NCBI GenBank assembly: GCA_003212275.1
Contig: QCQE01000008.1
Coordinates: 1-53,463 of the forward strand
Direction of reading: 5' to 3'
Source: Pelagibacteraceae bacterium AG-447-N18
GTDB taxonomy: Bacteria; Pseudomonadota; Alphaproteobacteria; Pelagibacterales; Pelagibacteraceae
Length of the DNA stretch: 53,463 nucleotides
Part shown: piece by piece, positions 43,813 through 53,080 of the stretch
Position numbering within the stretch: position 1 is the stretch's first letter
How the letters are laid out: each line of letters opens with the position of its first letter
Translations under genes and position numbers: made by a program
Notes under the pieces: generated by a model
What the model was told of the DNA's origin: nothing
The model's input: only the letters and a program-made list of their open reading frames with translations
Database searches by the model: none

Positions 43813-45591
43813 CTATTTTTTTATTTTGAGAGCTAGATTAAGCTCCTTTAATTGTTTCTCATCTATTGATGAAGGAGCATTCATCATTAGATCTTGTGCA
43901 TTTTGATTCATGGGAAACATAGTTACTTCCCTAATATTTTTTTCGTTTGCCAAAAGCATTATTATTCTATCAATTCCAGGAGCAATTCCCCCATGCGGTG
44001 GTGCACCATAGCTTAAAGCATTAATCATTCCACTAAATTTTTCGTCAACTTGATCTTTATCATAACCAGCAATAGCAAATAATTTATACATTAGTTCGGG
44101 AATATGATTTCTTATAGCACCAGATGAAAGTTCAATCCCATTACATACTATATCATACTGATAGGCTAACATATCCAAAGGTTTTTCAAAATTAAGATTT
44201 TTAATATCTCCTTGCGGCATTGAAAAAGGATTGTGACTAAATTCAATTTTATTTATTTGATCGTTCTTTTCAAACATTGGATAATCAACTACCCAACAAA
44301 ATGCAAAAACATTATCATCTATCAAATTTAAGTCTTTTGCAATTTTGTCTCTAGCCAAACTAGTTATTCGCTCTAAATCCTTTTTTTTACTACAAGCCAT
44401 AAATATACTATCTCCAATTTTTGCGCCTGTTTTTTTCATGATTTCCTCTAAAGATTCTTTTGGAAAAAATTTACCCACCGGTCCTTTTGCAGAAATCCCA
44501 TTTTCAATAGTGAAATAAGCTAGACCAGAAGCTCCCTCATCTTTGGCCCATCTATCAATATTATCAAAAAAGCTTCTTGGTTTATCTTTCGTATTCTGAG
44601 TAACAATACATCTTACTTTTGAGCCAGACTTGACAAGTTTTTTAAAGATATCAAAAGAAACATCCTCTCTTGTAAAAGTTTCTGTTATGTCCTCAATTAT
44701 CAGTGGATTTCTAAGATCAGGTTTATCACTTCCATACTTTAAAAGGGCATCTTTGTAAGTAATTCTTGGAAATTTTTCTGTCATAATTTTTTTTTTTGAG
44801 AATTTTTTAAATGTGTTAACTAATAATTGTTCAACGACTTTAAAAATATCCTCTTGCTCAACAAAAGACATCTCTAAATCTAATTGATAAAACTCTCCTG
44901 GACTTCGATCGGCACGAGCATCTTCGTCTCTAAAACACGGGGCGATTTGAAAATATTTATCAAAACCTGAAACCATTATGAGTTGTTTAAATTGTTGAGG
45001 TGCCTGTGGCAAAGCATAAAACTTACCTGGATTCAATCTACTCGGCACAAGAAAATCTCTTGCTCCCTCAGGACTTGATGAAGTGAGTATTGGTGTTTGA
45101 AATTCCAAAAAACCAAATTTATTCATTTCATTTCTGATAAACGAAATAACTTTTGATCTCAAAATAATATTTTCATGAATTTTTTTTCTTCTTAAATCTA
45201 AATATCTATATTTTAATCTGATTTCTTCTGAATATTCTTGATCACTAAAAACAGGCATTGGCAATTCTTTGCACTTACCTAAAACAACAAAATTTTCGAT
45301 AGTGACTTCAATCTCACCTGTTTCTATCTCTTTATTGATTGTGTCAGTTGATCTATCAACTACTTTACCCTCTACATTAATAACTGTTTCAAGTTGTAAT
45401 TTTTCTAAATCTTTAAAGTTTTTATTTTCTTTATCTACTATACACTGTGTGATGCCATAGTTATCACGTAAATCTAAAAATAAGAGATTTCCATGATCAC
45501 GCTTCTTATTAATCCAACCCGAAAGTAAAATATTACTCCCAACATTTTTTTTTCTAAGTTCGTTACAATTGTGACTTCTATATTTATTCAA
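43813..45591 (-). CDS. aspS: Aspartyl-tRNA synthetase
   Basis: The 592-aa class IIb enzyme has an N-terminal OB fold (GWINKKRDHGNLLFLDLRD), motif 2 FRDEDARADRSPGEFYQLDLEMSF (the start FRDEDARADR is visible near residue 216), the bacterial GAD insert, and motif 3 GIAPGIDRIIMLL. His33 in KKRDHGN matches the residue found in non-discriminating AspRS of bacteria that make Asn-tRNA by transamidation, which is suggestive only. It is 1 bp from the hda stop and probably cotranscribed. Confidence 0.95.
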   Translation of the reverse strand: MNKYRSHNCNELRKKNVGSNILLSGWINKKRDHGNLLFLDLRDNYGITQCIVDKENKNFKDLEKLQLETVINVEGKVVDRSTDTINKEIETGEIEVTIENFVVLGKCKELPMPVFSDQEYSEEIRLKYRYLDLRRKKIHENIILRSKVISFIRNEMNKFGFLEFQTPILTSSSPEGARDFLVPSRLNPGKFYALPQAPQQFKQLIMVSGFDKYFQIAPCFRDEDARADRSPGEFYQLDLEMSFVEQEDIFKVVEQLLVNTFKKFSKKKIMTEKFPRITYKDALLKYGSDKPDLRNPLIIEDITETFTREDVSFDIFKKLVKSGSKVRCIVTQNTKDKPRSFFDNIDRWAKDEGASGLAYFTIENGISAKGPVGKFFPKESLEEIMKKTGAKIGDSIFMACSKKKDLERITSLARDKIAKDLNLIDDNVFAFCWVVDYPMFEKNDQINKIEFSHNPFSMPQGDIKNLNFEKPLDMLAYQYDIVCNGIELSSGAIRNHIPELMYKLFAIAGYDKDQVDEKFSGMINALSYGAPPHGGIAPGIDRIIMLLANEKNIREVTMFPMNQNAQDLMMNAPSSIDEKQLKELNLALKIKK

Positions 45592-46254
45592 TTATTCTCC
45601 CAATACCTCTTTAATTGTACTTAAATTTATAGATCTTTTTTTTTTTAAACTTACTTCGTCGATTTTATATATAAAATCAACTATTTTTCCATATGATCTA
45701 TCAATTCTTTTAATAATATAGTCAATTAATTTTTTATCTATTGATATTTGACGATCGGATAAATTTTTTAAAATTAGAGCGAATAAAAGTTCATCATCAG
45801 GTTTATCAATATTTTGAAGTAAAAAATTTTTTGATCTTGATTTTAAATCATTCAACTTAAAATCAATATTAACAATGGAATTTTCAGAAGTAACTATTAA
45901 ATATTTGTTATCTTGTTCAACTATATTACACAGAGTAAAAAATAAATTTTCATTTACCTTCTCAGACACATTTTCTAAAATAATATTTTGAAAGATTTTT
46001 ATTTTTTTAAAATCATTATCACACAATAAATTAGCTTCAATTTTGGTTCCTTTATATTTTTTTAAAAAAATATTAACTAAATGTGTCTTTCCAGAAAATT
46101 TTTCACCACTAATATTGAGAAAATTTTTTTCCCATTTAGGCCATTCGTTTAATAAATCAAATATTTGCTTATTACTTTTTGATACATAAAAATCATCTTC
46201 ATTAAAATTACCATCATAATTAAATTTGATAATTTCTTGATCTATATCTTTCAT
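45592..46254 (-). CDS. hda: DnaA-related regulatory ATPase (Hda/HdaA-like)
   Basis: The start is taken as the ATG at 46254 (MKDIDQEIIKF, 220 aa), which overlaps the upstream stop as ATGA; an ATG four codons earlier is possible. The protein has the DnaA AAA+ N-terminal pattern (FLNISGEKFSGKTHLVNIF with a modified Walker A), a helical lid and DRSYGKIVDFIYKIDE near the C-terminus, but no DnaA DNA-binding domain. Such proteins stimulate hydrolysis of DnaA-ATP after initiation. The sequence is divergent, so the call depends partly on its placement next to DUF2066 and purM. Confidence 0.8.
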   Translation of the reverse strand: MKDIDQEIIKFNYDGNFNEDDFYVSKSNKQIFDLLNEWPKWEKNFLNISGEKFSGKTHLVNIFLKKYKGTKIEANLLCDNDFKKIKIFQNIILENVSEKVNENLFFTLCNIVEQDNKYLIVTSENSIVNIDFKLNDLKSRSKNFLLQNIDKPDDELLFALILKNLSDRQISIDKKLIDYIIKRIDRSYGKIVDFIYKIDEVSLKKKRSINLSTIKEVLGE

Positions 46255-47327
46255 TGTAAAGTCCATGTCTTATTCTGAGTACGAAAAACAAAATTTTTAT
46301 CTTTCATTAATTTTAAAAATATATTTGGGGTACCATTAAAAATAATTTGATAATAGATATGATTTCTATTAAATTTTAAAACAAAATAATCATATACTAA
46401 ATTTATTTCATTTATTGTTTTTTCAAAATTTGAAACTTTCAAATTATCATCAGCATCTAATTTGACAAATATTGGTAATTTAATTGAGGTATTAATTCTA
46501 TTGAATATTTTCCAGTGATCTTCGTAAACTATTTTTAATTTATCAATTAAATTTATAATATCATCTTCATCATCGAAATTAATGTCAGAAAATGAAAGAT
46601 TTTTTAAAACTACTTTGTCCTCGATTGTTATTCTTGATAAAATTCTTACATTATTATTATTTTTAAAAACTAAAGTTACAATTGAGTCATCTAAATTATA
46701 TTTCCTAGTAATCTCTTCAAAATTATATTTTTCAATTGACTCGTAATTTTTTTTTATGAGATTTAAATCTTCTAGATCTTCGGTTGGCAAAAGATAATCG
46801 AGAAGATGTGATTTTTTATTATACTTATTCCAATTGTTAAATAAGTTATTTTCTGAAAAGGTTATTAAATTGTCATTTTTTTCCTCTATAATAATTGGAA
46901 AAAATAAGAATTTTTTTCTATTTGGGACTGATGGGAACACATTTTTATTTTCTAAGTAATTGAAAATTTTTTTTTTATTAAAAGCGACACCCAAATTTAC
47001 ATAATAAGTCTCATCAATAAACTTTTCCTCTTTTACAGAAAAAGACTCTATCATTCCTTTTATCTCAGCTAATTTTATTCCTTTAATTATTTCTTGATCT
47101 GAGGAAACTGTGATAGTTGAGATTAATCTAGAAAAAGCTTTAATAAAACCATCATCTATAACCTTATTTTTATCAAAATTTATTTCAAACGGCTTTGAAA
47201 TTTCAATATTATTTACATCGAAAGATTTTGCCTTAACTTTATCTGTGGAAAAAAAAAATATATTTAAAGATAGAAATGCAAAAAAAATATATAAAAAATG
47301 TGTAAAATTTTTAAATCTAATTATCAT
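46251..47327 (-). CDS. DUF2066 family exported protein
   Basis: The 358-aa protein has an N-terminal hydrophobic signal segment at about residues 8-28, then a region resembling DUF2066: DDGFIKAFSRLISTITV near residue 57, and YYVNLGVAFNKKKIFNYLENKNV near 107, followed by the FLFFPIIIEEK strand. The family is found in front of hda and purM in many Proteobacteria, as here; its function is not known. It is divergent from purM with an 11-bp gap. Confidence 0.75.
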   Translation of the reverse strand: MIIRFKNFTHFLYIFFAFLSLNIFFFSTDKVKAKSFDVNNIEISKPFEINFDKNKVIDDGFIKAFSRLISTITVSSDQEIIKGIKLAEIKGMIESFSVKEEKFIDETYYVNLGVAFNKKKIFNYLENKNVFPSVPNRKKFLFFPIIIEEKNDNLITFSENNLFNNWNKYNKKSHLLDYLLPTEDLEDLNLIKKNYESIEKYNFEEITRKYNLDDSIVTLVFKNNNNVRILSRITIEDKVVLKNLSFSDINFDDEDDIINLIDKLKIVYEDHWKIFNRINTSIKLPIFVKLDADDNLKVSNFEKTINEINLVYDYFVLKFNRNHIYYQIIFNGTPNIFLKLMKDKNFVFRTQNKTWTLQ

Positions 47328-47338
47328 ACTTTATAATA

Positions 47339-48367
47339 ATGAATAAAAATCTATTAACATACAAAAAAAGTGGAGTTGATATTAAGGCTGCAGATAAGTT
47401 TATAAAGTTCATATCTTTGATTTCATCAAAAAAAAAGGGCAAAAAAAAGTTTAATAATATAGGTGGTTTTGGTTCTATAACAAACATTCCCAAAAATTTA
47501 AAAAATCCAAAAATTGTAGCATGCACTGATGGGGTTGGCACCAAAATAGAAATAGCAAATCTTTTAAAAAAATTTGATACTATTGGTATCGATTTAGTTG
47601 CGATGAGTGTAAATGATTTGATAGTTCAAGGTGCAACTCCTTTTTTTTTCTTAGATTATATTTCGATAAACAAAATTAATTTACCAAAGTTAAAATCAAT
47701 TATTAAAGGAATTGTCAAAGGGTGTAATATATCCGGTTGTGATTTAGTTGGTGGTGAAACAGCTGAGATGCCTGGTACATATGAAAAAAATAAATTTGAT
47801 ATTGCCGGTTTTGCAGTTGGATTAGTCGAACAAAAAAAAATTTTAAACAAAAATGATGTTAAAGAGAATAACCTGATTTTAGCAATTCCATCAAGTGGCT
47901 TACATTCAAATGGTTACTCATTAGTTAGAGATGTTATTAAAAGAAAAAACATAAGAGTAAATAAAAATTTTTTTTTAAAAAAAGAGTTACTAAAACCAAC
48001 AAAGATTTATGTTAAAGAAATTTTAAGTCTCATTAACAAGAAACTAATAAATAGTTGTGCAAATATTACTGGTGGAGGTTTACCAGACAATATCAAAAGA
48101 GTTATCCCAAATAATCTTTGTGCAGAAATTGATTTAGAAAAGGTAAAGCCTCTTAAAATCTTTAGATGGTTAAAAAAAAATGATGTAAATGACTTAGAAA
48201 TGTTAAAAACTTTTAATTGTGGTGTTGGTTTTTGTATAATTATAAATCCAAGAAATTTAAAAAAAATTAATAAATATTTTTCTAAAGATTATAAACCTTA
48301 TGTGATAGGCAAAATATCAAAAAATTCAAAAAAAATAAAATTGAATGGTAAAATTAATTGGTCCTAA
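47339..48367 (+). CDS. purM: PurM: phosphoribosylformylglycinamidine cyclo-ligase (AIR synthetase)
   Basis: The 342-aa protein has PurM motifs YKKSGVDIKAADKFIKFI, ACTDGVGTKIEIAN, IGIDLVAMSVNDLIVQGATPFFFLDYI, GCDLVGGETAEMPGTY and SSGLHSNGYSLVR. It forms aminoimidazole ribotide from FGAM with ATP in purine synthesis. Its 3' end overlaps purN by 23 bp, so translation of the two is probably coupled. Confidence 0.96.
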   Translation: MNKNLLTYKKSGVDIKAADKFIKFISLISSKKKGKKKFNNIGGFGSITNIPKNLKNPKIVACTDGVGTKIEIANLLKKFDTIGIDLVAMSVNDLIVQGATPFFFLDYISINKINLPKLKSIIKGIVKGCNISGCDLVGGETAEMPGTYEKNKFDIAGFAVGLVEQKKILNKNDVKENNLILAIPSSGLHSNGYSLVRDVIKRKNIRVNKNFFLKKELLKPTKIYVKEILSLINKKLINSCANITGGGLPDNIKRVIPNNLCAEIDLEKVKPLKIFRWLKKNDVNDLEMLKTFNCGVGFCIIINPRNLKKINKYFSKDYKPYVIGKISKNSKKIKLNGKINWS

Positions 48368-48929
48368 AAAAATAAGAACTGCGGTTTTTATTTCTGGCAC
48401 AGGAAGTAACTTAAAAAGTCTAATAAAATTTTCATTAAAAAAAGTTTCTCCAATCGAAATAAATTTAATTGTTTCAAACAACGTAAAAGCAAAAGGACTT
48501 AAATTTGCAAAACTGTATAAAATTAAAAAAAAAGTTTATAATTATAATAAAAAAAAAAGCTCAGAAAAAAAAATATTAAAAGACCTAAAGTCAAATGACA
48601 TTAAACTAATATGTCTCGCGGGATTTATGGAAATTTTATCTAAAAATTTTATAAGGAAATTTAGAGGAAAAATTTTGAACATACATCCTTCTTTATTACC
48701 AAAATACAAAGGATTAAACACACACCATAGAGCAATTCAAAATAAAGAAAAATACTCAGGATGTACAGTGCATTTAGTAAACTCAAAACTTGACTCAGGA
48801 AAAATAATTCTTCAAAAAAAAATTAAATTATCAAAAAAAGAAACTCCCTCATCTCTTCAAAAGAAAATATTAAAACATGAACATATTTTATATCCAAGAG
48901 CTATAAGCAAGATATTTGTTAGTCTTTAA
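48345..48929 (+). CDS. purN: PurN: phosphoribosylglycinamide formyltransferase
   Basis: The 194-aa protein has the formyltransferase motifs FISGTGSNLKSLIKF for GAR binding, CLAGFMEILS, the catalytic NIHPSLLPKYKGLNTHHRAI with Asn and His, and CTVHLVNSKLDSGKII with the active-site Asp. It uses 10-formyl-THF, the folate-dependent alternative to PurT. It starts inside purM and its last 11 bp overlap the convergent ndk. Confidence 0.95.
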   Translation: MVKLIGPKKIRTAVFISGTGSNLKSLIKFSLKKVSPIEINLIVSNNVKAKGLKFAKLYKIKKKVYNYNKKKSSEKKILKDLKSNDIKLICLAGFMEILSKNFIRKFRGKILNIHPSLLPKYKGLNTHHRAIQNKEKYSGCTVHLVNSKLDSGKIILQKKIKLSKKETPSSLQKKILKHEHILYPRAISKIFVSL

Positions 48930-49329
48930 AGAAAAAATCTATTTCAATTTTTGCATTTTCAACACTATCAGAACCATGTACTGAATTTTTATCTATTGAA
49001 ATTCCATATTTTTTTCTGATTGTTCCTTCCTCAGCATCTTTAGGGTTAGTTGCCCCCATTAATTTTCTATTGTCAGCCACAGCATTCTCTTTCTCAAGTA
49101 TCATTGCAATTATTGGGCCTGATGAAAGATATGAACATAAATCATTATAAAATGGTTTTGTCTCATGAATTTTATAAAATTTTTCAGCCTCTGATTTTTC
49201 TATCTGAATTTTTTTTTCTTTAAATATATTAAATCCGTTTTTTATAAACATTTGTTTAATTTCATTATCTAGGTTTCTTTCTACTGCATCTGGTTTAATA
49301 ATTGATAAAGTTTGTTCAATGTTACTCAT
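48919..49329 (-). CDS. ndk: Nucleoside diphosphate kinase
   Basis: The start is the ATG at 49329 (MSNIEQTLSIIKPDAVERN, 136 aa). The phosphohistidine is His118 in NSVHGSDS, and the substrate site is in LMGATNPKDAEEGTIRKKYG. It balances NTP and dNTP pools. The start overlaps the 3' end of pepA by 8 bp, so the two are cotranscribed, and the stop overlaps convergent purN. Confidence 0.97.
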   Translation of the reverse strand: MSNIEQTLSIIKPDAVERNLDNEIKQMFIKNGFNIFKEKKIQIEKSEAEKFYKIHETKPFYNDLCSYLSSGPIIAMILEKENAVADNRKLMGATNPKDAEEGTIRKKYGISIDKNSVHGSDSVENAKIEIDFFFKD

Positions 49330-50791
49330 AATAATCTTCAATTAATTGATTTAATAATCTGACTCCAAATCCAGTTGCACCCTCAGAGTTTAAAGCACCT
49401 CCATATTTTGAAAATGCCATACCTGCAATATCTAAATGTGCCCAAGGAGTTTTATTAAGAATGAATCTCTGTAAAAATTGTGCTGCGGTGGTTGAGCCAG
49501 CTCCCCCAACATAATTAATATTTTGCATATCAGCATTTTTAGAATTAATTAACTTGTCATAATTTCTATCAAGTGGCATTCTCCATACCCTCTCTCCAAC
49601 TTTCTGACCCACGTCAAACAATTGTTTAGACAACTTATCATTATTTGAAAAAAGTCCTGCAAATTCAGAGCCCAAAGAAACTATGATTGCTCCTGTTAAA
49701 GTTGCTAAATCAACAATAAATTCAGGCTTGTATTTTTTTTCTGTATAAGTAAGCGCATCGGCTAAAACTAATCTTCCTTCAGCATCTGTATTTAAAATCT
49801 CGATTGTCTTACCACTATAAGATTTAACTATATCACCAGGTCTTTGAGCATTACCACCTGGCATATTTTCTACTAAACCAACAACTCCAATTGCATTTAT
49901 TTTTGCTTTCCTTAATGCAAGATTTTTCATTAAACCTACTACAACAGCAGAACCAGCCATATCATAAGTCATATCTTCCATAAATTTTGCAGGCTTAAGA
50001 GAAATACCACCTGTATCAAAACAAACTCCTTTTCCAACAAATGCTAAAGGTTTCTTTCTTGCTCCTGCACCTTTCCACTCTAAAGTAACTAGATAAGACC
50101 CTCTTATACTACCTTGTCCTACGCCCAGAAGCGCATTCATACCTAACTTTTTTAATTTCTTTTTGTCAAATACGTTTACTTTAAGACCAAATTTTCTTAG
50201 CTGTAATAATCTTTTTGCATATTCATCTGGATTAAGAATATTTCCTGGTTCTGAAACGAGATCTTTTGTTAAATTTATACCTTCAATTAGAGATCTATAC
50301 TTCTTATTTCTATTAAATTGGAAATTTTTGTTTTTGTTTAAGACCTCTATATCGAATTTTTTTTCTTTACTTTTAGATTTATATTTATTGAATTCGTATG
50401 ATTTTAATTGAAGGCCTTGTGCAAATTGATCAAAAAAGAATTTATTTTTAGGAAAAGTGCTCCTTATATTTTGTTCATAAAAGGTTGTTTTTAAATACGA
50501 ATTTGATTTTAAATACACATAAAATTCAGCTCCAATTTTTTCAATGTCAAATGGAGATTGACTATCTTTAATTTTTATCAAAATAACTCTTTGCGAAGCA
50601 TTTATATCTAATGATAAAAAATTTTTATCATTTAATTCATTTGAGCTAAGTGACTGATTTATAAAACTAGAAAATTTAGATATTGGAAGTTTTCCTAGTT
50701 CATTTATTTTGAAATTTTTATTGGTAAAAAAAACATGATTTTTTACTGATTTTTGATTTAAACTATTTTTAATACTTATTTTTATTGACAT
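49322..50791 (-). CDS. pepA: Leucyl aminopeptidase (cytosol aminopeptidase, M17)
   Basis: The 489-aa protein has a variable N-terminal domain and the M17 catalytic domain with VGKGVCFDTGGISLKPAKFMEDMTYDMAGSA (metal-binding Lys and Asp near VGKGVCFDTGG), NTDAEGRLVLADALTY as the family signature, and a C-terminal GATGFGVRLLNQLI. It uses two divalent metal ions to remove N-terminal residues from peptides. The divergent gap to lptF is 82 bp. Confidence 0.95.
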   Translation of the reverse strand: MSIKISIKNSLNQKSVKNHVFFTNKNFKINELGKLPISKFSSFINQSLSSNELNDKNFLSLDINASQRVILIKIKDSQSPFDIEKIGAEFYVYLKSNSYLKTTFYEQNIRSTFPKNKFFFDQFAQGLQLKSYEFNKYKSKSKEKKFDIEVLNKNKNFQFNRNKKYRSLIEGINLTKDLVSEPGNILNPDEYAKRLLQLRKFGLKVNVFDKKKLKKLGMNALLGVGQGSIRGSYLVTLEWKGAGARKKPLAFVGKGVCFDTGGISLKPAKFMEDMTYDMAGSAVVVGLMKNLALRKAKINAIGVVGLVENMPGGNAQRPGDIVKSYSGKTIEILNTDAEGRLVLADALTYTEKKYKPEFIVDLATLTGAIIVSLGSEFAGLFSNNDKLSKQLFDVGQKVGERVWRMPLDRNYDKLINSKNADMQNINYVGGAGSTTAAQFLQRFILNKTPWAHLDIAGMAFSKYGGALNSEGATGFGVRLLNQLIEDYYE

Positions 50792-50873
50792 TTTTTATAT
50801 ATATGTACTTTGAGTTGAATTTAAATTGTAAACTAATAGTTGAAAATATATAAATGTATTTTGATAGATTTCA

Positions 50874-52010
50874 ATGAAAAAAATATTATTTCGAAAACTT
50901 CTTTTTGATTGTTTAATATTTTTTACGATAACTCTTTTTTCTTCAAGCCTAATAATATGGGTATTTCAGGCCGTTAATTTTCTGGATATAATAGTTGAAG
51001 ATGGACGAAATTATTTAGTTTATTTGAATTTTTCGCTATTAAATTTTCCAAAAGTAATAACTAAATTGGTTCCATTTATATTATTTTTAAGCTTTCTTTA
51101 TATCATTGGGAAATATGAATTAAAAAATGAGTTAATTATTTTTTGGAACTTTGGCATAAATAAAATTGAACTTATAAATTTTTTTATAAAATTTGCTTTT
51201 TTCATAATGTTGTTTCAAATATTTCTTACAGCTGTTGTTGTACCAAAAAGTCAAGACCTAGCTAGATCATTCTTAAGATCATCATCAATTAATTATTTGG
51301 AAAATTTTATCAAACCAAGGATATTTAATGACGCTGTAAAAGATTTAACAATTTATAGTAATTCAAAAGATGAATTTGGAAATTTAAAAGAAATTTATCT
51401 CAAAAAAGGATCTGGAGAAAATTTTCAAATAACTTTTGCAAAAGAGGGGAGATTTAAACAGATAGGTAAAAATCAATTTTTAGAATTAAATTTTGGAGAG
51501 ACAATTAGTGTAATAAACGACAAAATTACGAATTTTAAATTTAAAAAAACTGATTTTAATTTAAATAATTTTGACGATAATTTAACTACATACAAAAAAA
51601 CCCAAGAAGTAGCCACAATTGATCTTATTAAATGTTATCATAACTTAATGAATTTTAGTATTCTTAAAATTGATAAAAATTTTAAAGTTGAAAATTGTAG
51701 GGTTGATAATATTGATAACATAATTAAGGAGTTATATAAAAGATTAATAATCCCATTATATATTCCTGTATTAATACTTGTTTCTTTGTTACTAATATTT
51801 AAATCCAAAGAGAATACAAATTATTCAAGATACAGAATTTTAATTTTTTTGATCGGTTTTAGCACAATTATTCTTTCAGAAATGACAATAAGATTAATTA
51901 ATGCAGATTTTATAAAAAATATTAAATTTTTTATTATACCTATAATTTTACTCATAAGTCTTTATTCAAACTACTTAATGCAATTTAAGAATATAAAAAA
52001 TACAAAATGA
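50874..52010 (+). CDS. lptF: LptF: LPS export permease subunit
   Basis: The 378-aa protein has the LptF/LptG topology: two N-terminal helices plus a third near residue 95, a large periplasmic beta-jellyroll region (about residues 130-275), then three C-terminal helices. LFSSSLIIWVFQAVNFLDIIVEDG and VVVPKSQDLARSFLR match LptF. With LptG and LptB it extracts lipopolysaccharide from the inner membrane. Its stop overlaps lptG as ATGA. Confidence 0.92.
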   Translation: MKKILFRKLLFDCLIFFTITLFSSSLIIWVFQAVNFLDIIVEDGRNYLVYLNFSLLNFPKVITKLVPFILFLSFLYIIGKYELKNELIIFWNFGINKIELINFFIKFAFFIMLFQIFLTAVVVPKSQDLARSFLRSSSINYLENFIKPRIFNDAVKDLTIYSNSKDEFGNLKEIYLKKGSGENFQITFAKEGRFKQIGKNQFLELNFGETISVINDKITNFKFKKTDFNLNNFDDNLTTYKKTQEVATIDLIKCYHNLMNFSILKIDKNFKVENCRVDNIDNIIKELYKRLIIPLYIPVLILVSLLLIFKSKENTNYSRYRILIFLIGFSTIILSEMTIRLINADFIKNIKFFIIPIILLISLYSNYLMQFKNIKNTK

Positions 52011-53080
52011 ATACATACACGAAATTCTTAGTTAGAACATATATAATGTCTTTCTTAAATGTTTTTTTTATCTTTTTTTGTCTTATATATATACTTAATC
52101 TGCTAACAGAGTTGGAATTTTTTAAACAGTTTGATGTTAATGCTTATTTTCCACTTTATCTATCCCTTATAAATACACCAATGTTTGTTTTTGAGATGTT
52201 TCCGTTTATTTTTTTAATATCGACACAATTTTTTTTTAATACTCTTTTTACAGATAATGAGATGAATATTTTTAAATACTCTGGGCTAAAAAATACAAAA
52301 ATATTTTCTATCCTAGCTGTAACAATATTTTTTATAGGTATTATAATAGTCTCTATTTTTTATAATTTATCCTCTAATTTAAAAAATTTATATTTAGGAT
52401 TAAAATCAAATTATACTGAGGATAAAAAATATCTGGCAGTGATCACTAACAATGGTTTATGGATTAAAGACATATATGAAGAGAATATATTAATGATAAA
52501 TGCTAGCTCATTTAATAATAATGAACTTGTTAATACTTATATTTCCGAATTTGATAAAGATTTCAAAATTATAAGAAATATTAAAAGTCAAAAAGTTGAT
52601 ATTACTAACAAGGAATGGATAATAAAAGATGCTGAAATTTATATTCAAAATAGTAAAGAAACTGTTAAAAACCTCAAATTTAGAACTAATTTTGATTATA
52701 AATTAATACAAAACCTATTTTCAAATATGTCCTCATTATCATTCATAGAATTACTTGAAATGAGAAAAAATTACAAAAAACTTAATTATTCCTTAACGGA
52801 AATAGATCAACAGTTATTTAAATTGATCTCTTTTCCTTTTTATTTCATTCTGATGTTTGTTTTTGCTGCAATAATTATGATGAATACAAAAACTTTTAAA
52901 AGCAAAAGTCTAAAAATAACTATTGGCCTTTTTTTGTCAGTAATAATTTACTATATCAATAATTTTTTTTATATCCTGGGTACTTCTGAAAAAATAAATG
53001 TACTAAGTTCTATCATAATACCACTAATAATTCTAACAAGTATAAATTTTTTGTTCATGAGAAATATAAATGAAAAATAA
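52007..53080 (+). CDS. lptG: LptG: LPS export permease subunit
   Basis: The 357-aa protein has the same six-helix layout with a periplasmic domain of about residues 130-265. Family features include EMFPFIFLISTQFFFNTLFTDNE with the coupling-helix region, NEMNIFKYSGLKNTKIF, and a C-terminal helix pair. It pairs with LptF. The start overlaps lptF by 4 bp and the end overlaps lptD by 11 bp. Confidence 0.92.
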   Translation: MNTYTKFLVRTYIMSFLNVFFIFFCLIYILNLLTELEFFKQFDVNAYFPLYLSLINTPMFVFEMFPFIFLISTQFFFNTLFTDNEMNIFKYSGLKNTKIFSILAVTIFFIGIIIVSIFYNLSSNLKNLYLGLKSNYTEDKKYLAVITNNGLWIKDIYEENILMINASSFNNNELVNTYISEFDKDFKIIRNIKSQKVDITNKEWIIKDAEIYIQNSKETVKNLKFRTNFDYKLIQNLFSNMSSLSFIELLEMRKNYKKLNYSLTEIDQQLFKLISFPFYFILMFVFAAIIMMNTKTFKSKSLKITIGLFLSVIIYYINNFFYILGTSEKINVLSSIIIPLIILTSINFLFMRNINEK

